Below, piece after piece: positions 17,493-25,761 of a DNA stretch of 64,000 bases. The notes below the pieces were generated by a model that was given only the letters and a program-made list of their open reading frames with translations, ran no database searches and was not told where the DNA came from. The stretch spans positions 124,001 to 188,000 of the forward strand of contig CAWKPB010000001.1 in NCBI GenBank assembly GCA_963851405.1, written 5' to 3'. The position numbers and the translations under genes are program-made. Positions within the stretch are counted from its first letter, which is position 1, and every line of letters starts with the position of its first letter. The DNA is from JANPBY01 sp963851405. GTDB lineage: Bacteria; Actinomycetota; Actinomycetes; DATJPE01.

Positions 17493-19030
17493 GTTGTCTC
17501 CCAAGGAAGGTGGTAGTCGCCCAGGCATGACGGCGGCCGTGTCGTGGGGTCGTCGAGCCAGTCGTTGCGGAAGGAAATCAGGCAGTCGCTCGAGCCAATC
17601 AGTGGCTGGGCACCCGGCACCTGGACGACGCGGGCCGCGCTGAAGCCAGACAGGTCAAGACGCACTGCGCGGGGAGAGGAGTACGACCCGAACTCGCCGA
17701 TGACGACGAGGGTGGGAGTGCCCGTGACTATGGGAGGTGCCGAAGCGGGTGCCTGGCCGACCGGCCAACGCGCGCAGACCGACCAGTAGGGGCTCTGGAC
17801 ATAGGCCGTACGCGTTGCGAGGTCAAAGCGTTGGCCGCTGGGCGGGGCCGTTGCCGACGAGAAGTCGTGACAAAGGACGGAGTAGTACGCACCGAGCGCA
17901 ATCCGCTGGTTCGGTAGGCACCTCGACAGATACCCCACGCAGTAGGCCTGCGACCACTGGACCGCTCGACGGATCTTCGCTGAGACGGCCTTGGTCCGTC
18001 GCTGAGCCACGTCCTCCAGGAACTGCGGGATCGCCGTCGGAGGCACATCACTCAGATAGGCCCCCGCCCCCAGCGAGTTGCGGACCAGTCGAACCAGAAG
18101 TCCGGGATCGAGTTCGACCAGGACAAGCGCTGGATCCGTTGGGCCAGCGGGGATCTCGACGATCAACGAGTGTGCGGCCACGCTGGCCACCGCATCCGCC
18201 CAGAGCCGCGAGGCACGGGGATGGCGGCTCGCACAGCCGGCATCCGCCGCACACGCGGCCAGCAGCGCCTTGATCGATGTGAGCGATTCAAGGGCCACGA
18301 GACGCGGGTCGCGGTCCGCCTCGGGTGAATCCATGACGAGACCGTCCACGCCCTCCGGATGGCGGCCCAGGGACTGCAACGCGATCTTCGATGCCGCGCC
18401 ATACGTGACCAGGCCCCATCGCTCAATGCCCAGGGCTACCCGCACGTCGTTGATGTCCTCGGCCATCTCAGCCACGGTGAACGCTGCAGGGTCGATGCCC
18501 GAGCCACTGAGACGCCAAAAGCACAAACTGACGGCAGTGAGGAACGCCTCCTGCAACTCCCCGTCGTTTCCTGGGCGGTCCAGGCGCGAGAGTTCTGACG
18601 TCTCGACCTCCGGGCAGTTCAGTGCAGGTTCGGAGTGACCAAAGCCGCGGGGGGTCAGAATCACCACTCGGCGGTTCGTGCGCTGGGCCAACGGGGCCAG
18701 CCCGGCGAGGTTGGGCACGGAGAAGTCGGCAATGACAGCCAACGGAGGAGCTGCGCTGGCTGTCGGAGGTTCAACCTGCGTGACAAAGACTTGGATCAGG
18801 CCGGCGTCCTGACCATGGCGCAGAGGAACGGTCACATAGCCACAGGACGCGTTGAGAACGGCCGTCGCGACGTCGTCGGGACAAGGCGCGGCTCGGTAGG
18901 CCGCGGCCCCGTCGACCCCGCGTCCCGAGTGCTTTGGTGCACCGGCTACGGAATCAGTGCAGCCGACCAGGCTCATGACCGTGGCCGCGGCCGCAATCCA
19001 TCCGATCCGACTGTTCCGAGAAGGGCTCAT
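17489..19030 (-). CDS. Lipoprotein of alpha/beta-hydrolase (TAP-like) family lacking the catalytic triad
   Basis: 513 residues from ATG 19030, with signal peptide and lipobox LVGC (Cys24). The body matches the secreted proline iminopeptidase/TAP-like family: VVILTPRGFGHSEPALNCPE, AEMAEDINDVRVALG, RHPEGVDGLVMDSPEADRD, and the late TPTLVVIGEF and SDCLISF segments. Where a GxSxG elbow is expected it has VTYGAASK with no Ser at the nucleophile position; GEFGSYSSP has Gly448 instead of the usual Asp, and the usual late His segment reads GAQPLIGS. All three catalytic residues seem absent, so it is probably a pseudoenzyme that binds rather than hydrolyses. It overlaps both neighbours by ATGA. Confidence 0.85.
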   Translation of the reverse strand: MSPSRNSRIGWIAAAATVMSLVGCTDSVAGAPKHSGRGVDGAAAYRAAPCPDDVATAVLNASCGYVTVPLRHGQDAGLIQVFVTQVEPPTASAAPPLAVIADFSVPNLAGLAPLAQRTNRRVVILTPRGFGHSEPALNCPEVETSELSRLDRPGNDGELQEAFLTAVSLCFWRLSGSGIDPAAFTVAEMAEDINDVRVALGIERWGLVTYGAASKIALQSLGRHPEGVDGLVMDSPEADRDPRLVALESLTSIKALLAACAADAGCASRHPRASRLWADAVASVAAHSLIVEIPAGPTDPALVLVELDPGLLVRLVRNSLGAGAYLSDVPPTAIPQFLEDVAQRRTKAVSAKIRRAVQWSQAYCVGYLSRCLPNQRIALGAYYSVLCHDFSSATAPPSGQRFDLATRTAYVQSPYWSVCARWPVGQAPASAPPIVTGTPTLVVIGEFGSYSSPRAVRLDLSGFSAARVVQVPGAQPLIGSSDCLISFRNDWLDDPTTRPPSCLGDYHLPWETT

Positions 19031-19602
19031 GACATGCGCTGCCATGCTTGGCCAGTCAACAAGAGCAGCCGGGCGGCGCAGGTGTCGGTCAGGGTGCTGA
19101 ACCTCAGTTGGTTGCCCTGCAGGACCCATCGATACTCCGCGAGGGTCCCTCGGTCATCGAGTTGGCAGCCGCTCCGGCTGCTGAACAGGTCGGTCCCCAT
19201 CTGGTCACCGACGACACGGTAAGTCGGTCCGTCCGTCAGAGTGAATCGCGGGGGCGAGTAGTAGGTGATCCCGCCATCCCCTCGCAGAACCACCAACCAA
19301 CCACCGACCATTTCTTGCGAACGAGCCTCCGGGGAGTCGTCGACCTCGACGAAGTAGCTACCTACGGGAGTCGGACCCAGCGTGGCCGGGTCCGCTGCCT
19401 TGAGGCGGGACCAGGGAACAGACCAGACACCCGCGGCCACGATGGCGAGGGTTGCGACGGCGAGCACCAGTTGGCCCGTTCGCCGGACCCGGATACGACG
19501 ACGACCGCGTGCCTGCACCTGGGCGAGGGGTTCCGTAGTGGAAACGGGAATGGCCGAGGCGGAGTCCATCAGATGGCGTCGCAGACGCTGGTCAAGAGAC
19601 AT
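19027..19602 (-). CDS. Membrane-anchored protein with extracytoplasmic lipocalin-like domain, ECF-linked
   Basis: 191 residues: about 40 cytoplasmic residues (MSLDQRLRRHLMDSASAIP, then Arg-rich), one membrane helix (about 42-60, QLVLAVATLAIVAAGVW), and an outside domain with the pattern GSYFVEV...GGITYY...RGTLAEYRWVLQGNQLRFSTLTDTCAARLLLL and a possible disulphide. The start overlaps the sigma gene by 11 bp. Position and topology fit an anti-sigma or sensor partner, but the N-terminus lacks a recognisable zinc anti-sigma motif (HxxxCxxC). The function is inferred from context. Confidence 0.72.
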   Translation of the reverse strand: MSLDQRLRRHLMDSASAIPVSTTEPLAQVQARGRRRIRVRRTGQLVLAVATLAIVAAGVWSVPWSRLKAADPATLGPTPVGSYFVEVDDSPEARSQEMVGGWLVVLRGDGGITYYSPPRFTLTDGPTYRVVGDQMGTDLFSSRSGCQLDDRGTLAEYRWVLQGNQLRFSTLTDTCAARLLLLTGQAWQRMS

Positions 19603-20101
19603 CGCTGCTGATCTCCTCCCCCAGCGCTGCCGCCAAGCGCTTCCGGGCCTTGTGCAGGTGGACCCAACACGTCGACACCGAACAACCGAGGATCGCGGCG
19701 ATCTGATCCATCGGCCGGTCTTCGAAATAGAACAAGGCGATCACCGCCCGTTGCCGCGGGGGTAGGGCTCGGACTGCTCGCGCGACATCGAGGTCGATGT
19801 CCCCACCGCCTAGCTCAACGTTGCTGGGCTCACGGCTCTGCCGACCTATGGCGAGGATCAGCGCGGCCAGCGTCCGCTCCCGTTGGACAAGCCGAACCGC
19901 TCTGCGGATTGCAATTCTTCGGACCCAGGTGCCGGGCGAGTCGTATCGGCTGACCTTGGACCAATGCACGAACAACTGCAGAAAGGCTTCTTGCGTGACC
20001 TCTTCTGCCCGACCCTGATCCCGAACGATGAGCCAGACCGTACGAACAACGTGCGGGTACTCAGTGGCGAACAACCACTGGTAGTCCACGTCCTCGGGCA
20101 C
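19592..20101 (-). CDS. ECF-type RNA polymerase sigma factor
   Basis: 169 residues. Region 2 is YPHVVRTVWLIVRDQGRAEEVTQEAFLQLFVHWSKV with the following GTWVRRIAIRRAV, and region 4 is ALPPRQRAVIALFYFEDRPMDQIAAILGCSVSTCWVHLHKARKRL. No region 3, hence ECF/SigE-like. The GTG at 20101 follows GGAG; it opens a four-gene, fully overlapping transcription unit of exported or membrane proteins. The 109-bp upstream gap contains the separated inverted repeat AAAGGTC/GACCTTT (20121-20127 and 20158-20164), whose role is unclear. Confidence 0.92.
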   Translation of the reverse strand: MPEDVDYQWLFATEYPHVVRTVWLIVRDQGRAEEVTQEAFLQLFVHWSKVSRYDSPGTWVRRIAIRRAVRLVQRERTLAALILAIGRQSREPSNVELGGGDIDLDVARAVRALPPRQRAVIALFYFEDRPMDQIAAILGCSVSTCWVHLHKARKRLAAALGEEISSDVS

Positions 20102-20210
20102 GCTGGCTCCATGCTTGTGGAAAGGTCTTCACCACCTCACAGACCCGAGGCCCGGAGGACCTTTACCTGCGGCCCGCGTCGACCAGTGTCGCTGCGAACA
20201 GGACTGACGT

Positions 20211-21245
20211 CTACGCCGTGCTCGAGGTTCGCCAGAGGTCGATGCCGCCCTCGACGGCATGAGCGTCGATCGCGGCCAGTTCGTCGGGGCTGAATGACAG
20301 CCCGTCCAGCGCGCCGAGGTTGGCCTCCAACTGAGCGACACTGCTGGCGCCGACCAGCGTCGACGTGACCCGTTGGTCGCGCAAGGTCCACGCCAGCGCC
20401 ATGGCGGCCAGCGTCTGGCCGCGTCCCGCGGCGAGGTCTGCCAACGCCCGGATGTGGGTCAGGTTCTGCTCGGTCAACAGGTCAGGTGACAGCGAGGTCC
20501 CCTTGCTGGCCCGCGAGCCCTCCGGGATTCCGTCGAGGTAGCGGTCGGTCAGCATGCCCTGGGCCAGCGGCGAGAAGGTGATGCACCCCGCGCCGACGGA
20601 CTCGAGGGTGTCCAGCAGCTCGCCCTCGATCCACCGGTTGAGGAGCGAGTAGGACGGCTGATGAATCAGCAGGGGCGTCCCTAGCGCGGCAAGGATCGCC
20701 GCGGCCTCCACCGTGCGCTCCGGGGAGTACGACGAGATCCCGACGTAGAGGGCCTTGCCCCGCTGCACTGCGCTGTGCAGAGCACCCATCGTCTCCTCGA
20801 GCGGCGTCTCGGGGTCGAAGCGGTGGCTGTAGAAGACGTCCACATAGTCCACGCCCATGCGGGCCAGCGACTGGTCCAGCGAGGCCAGCAGGTTCTTCCG
20901 GGATCCCCACTCGCCGTAGGGGCCGGGCCACATGTCGTACCCCGCCTTGGTCGACAGCACCAACTCGTCGCGGTACGGGGCGAAGTCGCCGGTCATGGCT
21001 CGACCGAAGTTTGACTCGGCCGCGCCATAGGGCGGGCCGTAGTTGTTGGCGAGATCGAAGTGGGTGATGCCCAGGTCGAAAGCCCGGCGCAGAATCGCCC
21101 GCTGATGGTCGAGCGGACGGTCGTCGCCGAAGTTGTGCCACAGACCCAGGGAGATCGCAGGCAACTTCAGCCCGGACCGGCCGATCCGTCGGTATTCCAT
21201 CGACTCGTACCGTCGATCCTCGGGCACGTAGGGCGAAGGGATCAC
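20211..21245 (-). CDS. Aldo/keto reductase (L-glyceraldehyde 3-phosphate reductase type)
   Basis: 344 residues, close to E. coli YghZ in length and sequence (SLGLWHNFG, GITHFDLANNYGPP, STKAGYDMWPGPYG, DVFYSHR, KALYVGISSYSPERT). The AKR tetrad residues are visible: Asp in HFDLANNY, Tyr in NNYGPP, Lys in STKAGY and His in YSHR. NADPH-dependent reduction of L-glyceraldehyde 3-phosphate or methylglyoxal is known for this subgroup. The GTG at 21245 overlaps the citrate synthase stop as GTGA, so it is coupled to gltA; this start gives the family's normal length. Confidence 0.92.
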   Translation of the reverse strand: MIPSPYVPEDRRYESMEYRRIGRSGLKLPAISLGLWHNFGDDRPLDHQRAILRRAFDLGITHFDLANNYGPPYGAAESNFGRAMTGDFAPYRDELVLSTKAGYDMWPGPYGEWGSRKNLLASLDQSLARMGVDYVDVFYSHRFDPETPLEETMGALHSAVQRGKALYVGISSYSPERTVEAAAILAALGTPLLIHQPSYSLLNRWIEGELLDTLESVGAGCITFSPLAQGMLTDRYLDGIPEGSRASKGTSLSPDLLTEQNLTHIRALADLAAGRGQTLAAMALAWTLRDQRVTSTLVGASSVAQLEANLGALDGLSFSPDELAAIDAHAVEGGIDLWRTSSTA

Positions 21246-22528
21246 GTTCGGTCGGCGATCTCGACGAAGGGGCGTTCCGGTGCTCCCACGTACAGCTGTC
21301 GGGGACGACCGATCTTGGTCTGGGGGTCGTCGATCATCTCTCGCCACTGGGCGATCCAGCCTGGTAGGCGTCCCAGCGCGAACAGCACGGTGAACATGTG
21401 CGTGGGGAACCCCATGGCCTTGTAGATCAGCCCGGTGTAGAAGTCCACATTTGGGTAAAGCTTGCGCGAGACGAAGTAGTCATCGGCGAGTGCTACTTCT
21501 TCAAGTCGCAGTGCGATGTCCAGCAGCGGGTCGCTCACGCCCAATCGGGCAAACACATCATGCGCCGCCTGCTTGATGAGCGTGGCTCGCGGGTCGTAGT
21601 TCTTGTACACGACATGACCGAAGCCCATGAGCCGTACGCCGTCCTCCTTGTCCTTGACCCGACGTACGAACTGGTCCACATCGCCGCCCTCCGACTGAAT
21701 GCCGGTCAACATGTCCATCACCGCCTGGTTGGCCCCGCCATGGAGCGGGCCGAACAAGGCATTGACCCCAGCGGACACCGAGGCGAACAAGTTCGCGTGA
21801 CTGGACCCCACCAACCGAACCGTGGACGTCGAGCAGTTCTGCTCGTGGTCAGCGTGCAGAACGAGGAGCATCTCCAAGGTGTGCGCGACGAGTGGGTCGA
21901 TCTCACACTCCTCGGCGGGAACTCCGAATGTCAGCCGAAGGAAGTTCTCGACGTAACCGAGGGAGTTGTCTGGATAGAGGAACGGCTGCCCGATCGACTT
22001 CTTGTACGCGTAGGCAGCGATGGTCGGGACCTTGGCCAGAAGCCGTACGGTCGAGATCTCTACCTGCTCACTGTCGAAGGGGTCCAAGCTGTCCTGATAG
22101 AAGGCCGACAAGGCGCTCACAGCGGATGAGAGCACGGCCATCGGATGCGCATCGCGCGGGAAACCATCGAAGAACCAGCGCAGGTCCTCGTGCAGCAACG
22201 TATGACGGGTCACGGATTGCTCGAAGTCCGCCAGCTGGTCGGCGGTGGGCAACGAGCCATAGATCAGCAGGTACGAGACCTCGAGGAACGAGGCGCGGCC
22301 GGCGAGCTGCTCAATCGGGTAGCCGCGGTAGCGAAGGATCCCCGCGTCGCCGTCGATGAACGTGATTTGGGACGCACACGATGCGGTGTTCTTGAAGCCG
22401 TTGTCCAGCGTGACGTGATCGGTGGCCGCCATCAACTGACTGATATCGAGGCCGGCCGGGCCGTCGGTTGCCGCGGTCGAACCAAGGGCCAACTCACCGC
22501 CGGGGTAGTTGAGTGTGTACTCCGACAT
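21242..22528 (-). CDS. gltA: Citrate synthase
   Basis: 428 residues, type I hexameric-type citrate synthase. The catalytic His residues are in VRLVGSSHANLFASV and FGHVVYKNYDPRA, and the later catalytic Asp in NVDFYTGLIY. It condenses acetyl-CoA and oxaloacetate at entry to the TCA cycle in the cytoplasm. GGAGG lies six bases before the ATG. It is the first gene of a unit with the aldo/keto reductase. The 545-bp region upstream contains no other gene, so its promoter is probably there. Confidence 0.97.
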   Translation of the reverse strand: MSEYTLNYPGGELALGSTAATDGPAGLDISQLMAATDHVTLDNGFKNTASCASQITFIDGDAGILRYRGYPIEQLAGRASFLEVSYLLIYGSLPTADQLADFEQSVTRHTLLHEDLRWFFDGFPRDAHPMAVLSSAVSALSAFYQDSLDPFDSEQVEISTVRLLAKVPTIAAYAYKKSIGQPFLYPDNSLGYVENFLRLTFGVPAEECEIDPLVAHTLEMLLVLHADHEQNCSTSTVRLVGSSHANLFASVSAGVNALFGPLHGGANQAVMDMLTGIQSEGGDVDQFVRRVKDKEDGVRLMGFGHVVYKNYDPRATLIKQAAHDVFARLGVSDPLLDIALRLEEVALADDYFVSRKLYPNVDFYTGLIYKAMGFPTHMFTVLFALGRLPGWIAQWREMIDDPQTKIGRPRQLYVGAPERPFVEIADRT

Positions 22529-23073
22529 CGAGATCCTCCAGTGTGCTCCGCGGGGGTCTCCCGCCTGTCAGCGAGTCTCCCACGACCCGCTGGGCCACCC
22601 CCAGGCCGACCCATGAAGCCGCGGTCTCCCCGTCCACCGCAGCGGGGCAGGCGGAACCCGAGGTGGTGTGGAAGCGGATCTCGGTGACATAAGCGCCGAC
22701 CCGGATGGCGCGTGTCGCTCCCCTGGTTCACCGGGGTCGGCAGACATCATGAACAAGGCCCCGCGAAGTATGAGTTCGCGGGGCCCTGCCGTGGTCGAGC
22801 GTCTCGACCGCATCCCGTTGCCAGGACCGCCATGACTGCATCAACCCGCCTCCGCGGCTGGCGACCGGTTCGCTGCTTCGCCTCCGACCCCTCGGATTTC
22901 CCCTACGGGTCGTGCGCAAGATGCTGTCCACAAGGCTCTTCTGCTAGCCGAAAAACCATGCAGTGTCTGGGATTTCTCCCGACTCCGGCCACCGTTCCCG
23001 GTGACGTGAGGTGATTCAACCGGGAATCAGTGGTAGCGCGCAAGCATTTGCGAAAAAAGGTTGAGTGGGCTTC
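22529..23073. other. 545-bp intergenic region, no convincing gene
   Basis: Between the divergent-reading gltA start and the 3' end of the small membrane protein. Short open frames here lack ribosome sites and protein-like composition. The only strong structure is the hairpin listed separately; promoter elements for gltA are expected near 22530-22600, but I could not pick a convincing -35/-10 pair. No tRNA or known riboswitch was recognised. Confidence 0.6.
22757..22785. terminator. Perfect 11-bp GC-rich hairpin
   Basis: Inverted repeat GGCCCCGCGAA - GTATGAG - TTCGCGGGGCC. It stands about 230 bp upstream of gltA and about 290 bp downstream of the minus-strand membrane protein gene, so it could terminate that gene's transcript before gltA. 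There is no U-run. Confidence 0.55.
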
Positions 23074-23601
23074 TCAGTTGATGCTGTCTTCGGTCAGTCG
23101 CGAGGCCGCCCAGAGGTCCAACGCCAACAAGTACCCCCCTTGGACGGCGACCGCGGACCCGATGGCCCGTCCAGTCGCTGCGCGGCGAGGTGAGCGAACA
23201 AGAACGTGCGAGGGAAAAGCGACTAGGGCGAGCCCGACGGCCACATAGCCGACGTCCAACCCGGCATTCACCACAAGGACGCGTCTGAGCCTGCGGCCCC
23301 GCTCGAGCACCTCATCGACCGAACTCCTACCGGTCGATCGACGCTGCCGCCGGGACCGTCCCCATGCGGCGATTCCCAGGTCAACAACTCCCCACGCGAG
23401 GTGTTGCCGACCTGCGGCGGCGAGGTTGTCGCGCTTCGTCATCTTCCCGACCACCGCAGCGGCTGCCCCGCCCACGACGCTGACCGTTCCCCACCCAAGC
23501 AAAGCGCGCTCCAACAAAAGCTCGGTGCCTTCGAGTCGTTCGGACGCGACCAACTCTTCGAGGGTGGGAACAGCGACGTCCAGAGCGTGCGGCAAGGTCA
23601 T
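23074..23601 (-). CDS. Small polytopic membrane protein (DUF6992-like)
   Basis: 175 residues from ATG 23601 (MTLPHALDVAVPTLEELVASERLEGTELLLERALLGWG). Four likely membrane segments are separated by an Arg-rich loop (RSRRQRRSTG) and a second basic segment. The pattern GWGTVSVVGG...HLAWGVVDLGIAAWG...RRLRRVLVVNAGLDVGYVAVG resembles DUF6992-type proteins; this is from memory of pattern and only moderately sure. Function unknown. It is divergent from mmuM with only 25 bp between start codons. Confidence 0.7.
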   Translation of the reverse strand: MTLPHALDVAVPTLEELVASERLEGTELLLERALLGWGTVSVVGGAAAAVVGKMTKRDNLAAAGRQHLAWGVVDLGIAAWGRSRRQRRSTGRSSVDEVLERGRRLRRVLVVNAGLDVGYVAVGLALVAFPSHVLVRSPRRAATGRAIGSAVAVQGGYLLALDLWAASRLTEDSIN

Positions 23602-23626
23602 GGCTCCATCATGCGACCATGACCGG

Positions 23627-24583
23627 ATGTCGGCTCGACCACCCCTCGCAGAGATCGTGCTCGACCGTGTGGTCGTACTCGATGGGGGGCTCGCCACGGA
23701 GATGGAGGACCAGGGTCACGACCTCGGCAGCCGTCTTTGGTCGGCACGCCTCCTGGCCGACCATCCACGTGACATTGAGGCAGCCCACGCACGCTATTTC
23801 GCGGCCGGGGCCGAGGTCGCAACGACGGCCAGCTATCAGGCCTCCTACGAAGGATTCGCCTCGTTGGGGCTCGATCCAGCACGAACCGATGAACTTCTGA
23901 TCCGCAGCGTTCAGCTGGCCCAGGATGCTGCAGCGACCGCGACCAGCGAAGACGGGAGGCCGCGCTGGGTCGCCGCATCCGTGGGGCCGTACGGCGCCAT
24001 GCTGGCCAACGGCGAGGAGTACACCGGCGATTACGGCGCCGACGTAGGAGTCCAGGAATTGCGCGCGTGGCATCGGCGCCGACTCCACGTACTGGCCTCG
24101 GCGGGGCCGGACGTCCTGGCCCTAGAGACGGTGCCGAATCTGCATGAAGCCGAGGCGCTCCTACTAGAGGTGGATGCCCTCGGTTTCCCCTCGTGGCTAG
24201 CCATGAGCTGCACCGGGACCACCACCCGGCGTCACGAACCGGTCCAGGAGGCCTATTCGATGGCCGCATCGGTTGATGCCGTTGTTGCTGTGGGGGTCAA
24301 CTGCACCGACCCGCGTGACGTCCATGAGCTCATCCGGCTGGCGACAGCTAGCTCGGGAAAGCCGGCTGTCGCCTACCCCAATAGCGGCGAGAGCTGGGAT
24401 GGCATCGGCCGGAGGTGGGTAGGCGATCCGCAATTCTCCACATCCGAAGTGGCCGGGTGGATCGGCGCAGGTGCTCGCCTGATCGGCGGGTGTTGTCGGG
24501 TCGGTCCGCAGGAACTCCAGCGACTGGCCCGCACTATCCGGGTTCGGGCCGAGGTCGAGCCCGACTGTCGCGACGCGTCGTAA
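23627..24583 (+). CDS. mmuM: Homocysteine S-methyltransferase
   Basis: 318 residues from ATG 23627. Family features: VVLDGGLATEMEDQGHDL, TTASYQASYEGF, the first zinc Cys in VGVNCTDP and the Cys pair in LIGGCCRVGPQEL. It transfers a methyl group from S-methylmethionine or S-adenosylmethionine to homocysteine, giving methionine. No permease gene for S-methylmethionine is adjacent. The 3' end overlaps the convergent EamA transporter gene by 50 bp. No S-box or cobalamin riboswitch is possible in the 25-bp divergent gap. Confidence 0.92.
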   Translation: MSARPPLAEIVLDRVVVLDGGLATEMEDQGHDLGSRLWSARLLADHPRDIEAAHARYFAAGAEVATTASYQASYEGFASLGLDPARTDELLIRSVQLAQDAAATATSEDGRPRWVAASVGPYGAMLANGEEYTGDYGADVGVQELRAWHRRRLHVLASAGPDVLALETVPNLHEAEALLLEVDALGFPSWLAMSCTGTTTRRHEPVQEAYSMAASVDAVVAVGVNCTDPRDVHELIRLATASSGKPAVAYPNSGESWDGIGRRWVGDPQFSTSEVAGWIGAGARLIGGCCRVGPQELQRLARTIRVRAEVEPDCRDAS

Positions 24584-25472
24584 GATACGCCCCCAGCAAG
24601 ACGACTCCCGTCCCGATCAGGGCCAACTGCACGACGTGCTCGCCCAGCGCCACGGCACCCACCAGGATGGCCCAGGGGGGAATCAGGTACGTGATCACGG
24701 AGGCTCGAGCGCCGCCCACTCGTCCGGCCAACGTCCCTGCCAGCACGAACGCGAGTCCTGTTCCAAAGGCTCCAAGAACCAGCATGGCCAGCCAGGCCCC
24801 CGCAGTCGGGGACGCGTCGCCAGCGCCCCAGGCCGCGGGAAGCGCGGTCAGGGCCAAGGCCACCATCTGAGCCCGCCAGAAGATCGGCAGCGAGCCGTAA
24901 CGCTGTTGAAGCGGTACGGCGATGTTCAGCGCCACCCCGTAACAGGAGACTGCAATCACGACCAGAAACACACCCAGGGCACGGTCCGACCCGACGCTCA
25001 CGTCGGGCCAACTGATCAACACGACCCCGACAAAGCCGATCGCAATCCCCGTCACCTGCATGGCCCCTGGGAGCCGTCGAAGCGCCAGCGAGGCCACGAT
25101 GAGTGCGGTGATCGGAGTTGCCCCGTTGATCATGCCGGCCGTCGCAGACGAGATCCATTGCTCGGCCAGCGAGAACATGGACAGGGGCACGGCCATCCAC
25201 AAGACGCCGAGCATCGCCACCCTGGGCCAGTCCGACCGGTTCACTCGGGCCCGGACCCCCGGGAACACGGACAAGGCGGCGAAGCCAAACAGGATGCGCA
25301 GGAAGGTGAGCACCGTCGGGGGAAAGGAGTCCAGCCCGATCGCAATGAGGGCGAACGAAGAGCCCCAGATGACGGCTGGACCGATCAGCAGACCCCAGTC
25401 GAGAGCCCCAAAGGCGCCGGTATTGGTTCCCTCCGCCGACATCCCGCGACTGGCCCCAGCGGTTGACGACAC
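24534..25472 (-). CDS. EamA/DMT family transporter
   Basis: 312 residues with ten predicted membrane helices in two EamA repeats (LLIGPAVIWGSSFALIAIGL...; LGVFLVVIAVSCYGVALNIAVPL...). Each repeat ends in the usual helix (ITALIVASLALRR; WAILVGAVALGEH). Such proteins export amino acids or other small metabolites; the substrate is not predictable. A possible alternative start is the Met at residue 11. Tail-to-tail overlap of 50 bp with mmuM. Confidence 0.9.
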   Translation of the reverse strand: MSSTAGASRGMSAEGTNTGAFGALDWGLLIGPAVIWGSSFALIAIGLDSFPPTVLTFLRILFGFAALSVFPGVRARVNRSDWPRVAMLGVLWMAVPLSMFSLAEQWISSATAGMINGATPITALIVASLALRRLPGAMQVTGIAIGFVGVVLISWPDVSVGSDRALGVFLVVIAVSCYGVALNIAVPLQQRYGSLPIFWRAQMVALALTALPAAWGAGDASPTAGAWLAMLVLGAFGTGLAFVLAGTLAGRVGGARASVITYLIPPWAILVGAVALGEHVVQLALIGTGVVLLGAYLTTRRDSRARPRPEPG

Positions 25473-25536
25473 AAGCAGACCCTAGGGGCGGGCCCCGATC
25501 AGGGCTGGCTGTTTTCGGCCGGAGTAGCGTGCCGAT

Positions 25537-25761
25537 ATGTGCCGAAGTATCAAGACGTTGCGCCCGCCATTCACCGAAAACCCCTCTGCGGAGGACGTTC
25601 GGGCTGCAGCGGTCCAATACGTACGCAAGATCTCCGGGTTCCGTGAGCCAGCAGCGCACAACCGCGAGGCCTTCGCGGCGGCCGTGGACGCGGTGGCTGT
25701 GGCAACCGCAGATCTGCTCGAGTCCCTTGAGGTTCGTGGGCGGTCCCGCACCGTCAGCTGA
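25537..25761 (+). CDS. DUF2277 family small protein
   Basis: 74 residues, MCRSIKTLRPPFTENPSAEDVRAAAVQYVRKISGFREPAAHN, the complete conserved DUF2277 sequence. Small helical cytoplasmic protein of unknown role, widespread in actinobacteria. A Cys at position 2 and the CRSIKTLR start are conserved. The last 8 bp overlap the end of the convergent PAP2 gene. Confidence 0.9.
   Translation: MCRSIKTLRPPFTENPSAEDVRAAAVQYVRKISGFREPAAHNREAFAAAVDAVAVATADLLESLEVRGRSRTVS

Noticed and set aside
20121..20164. AAAGGTC/GACCTTT inverted repeat upstream of the ECF sigma gene as an operator
   Set aside because: Arms of seven bases separated by 30 bases are weak evidence; noted only in the sigma gene entry.
22529..23073. 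Possible small RNA or tRNA in the gap upstream of gltA
   Set aside because: No cloverleaf, no T-arm GGTTCGA-type sequence and no known RNA motif; only one GC-rich hairpin.
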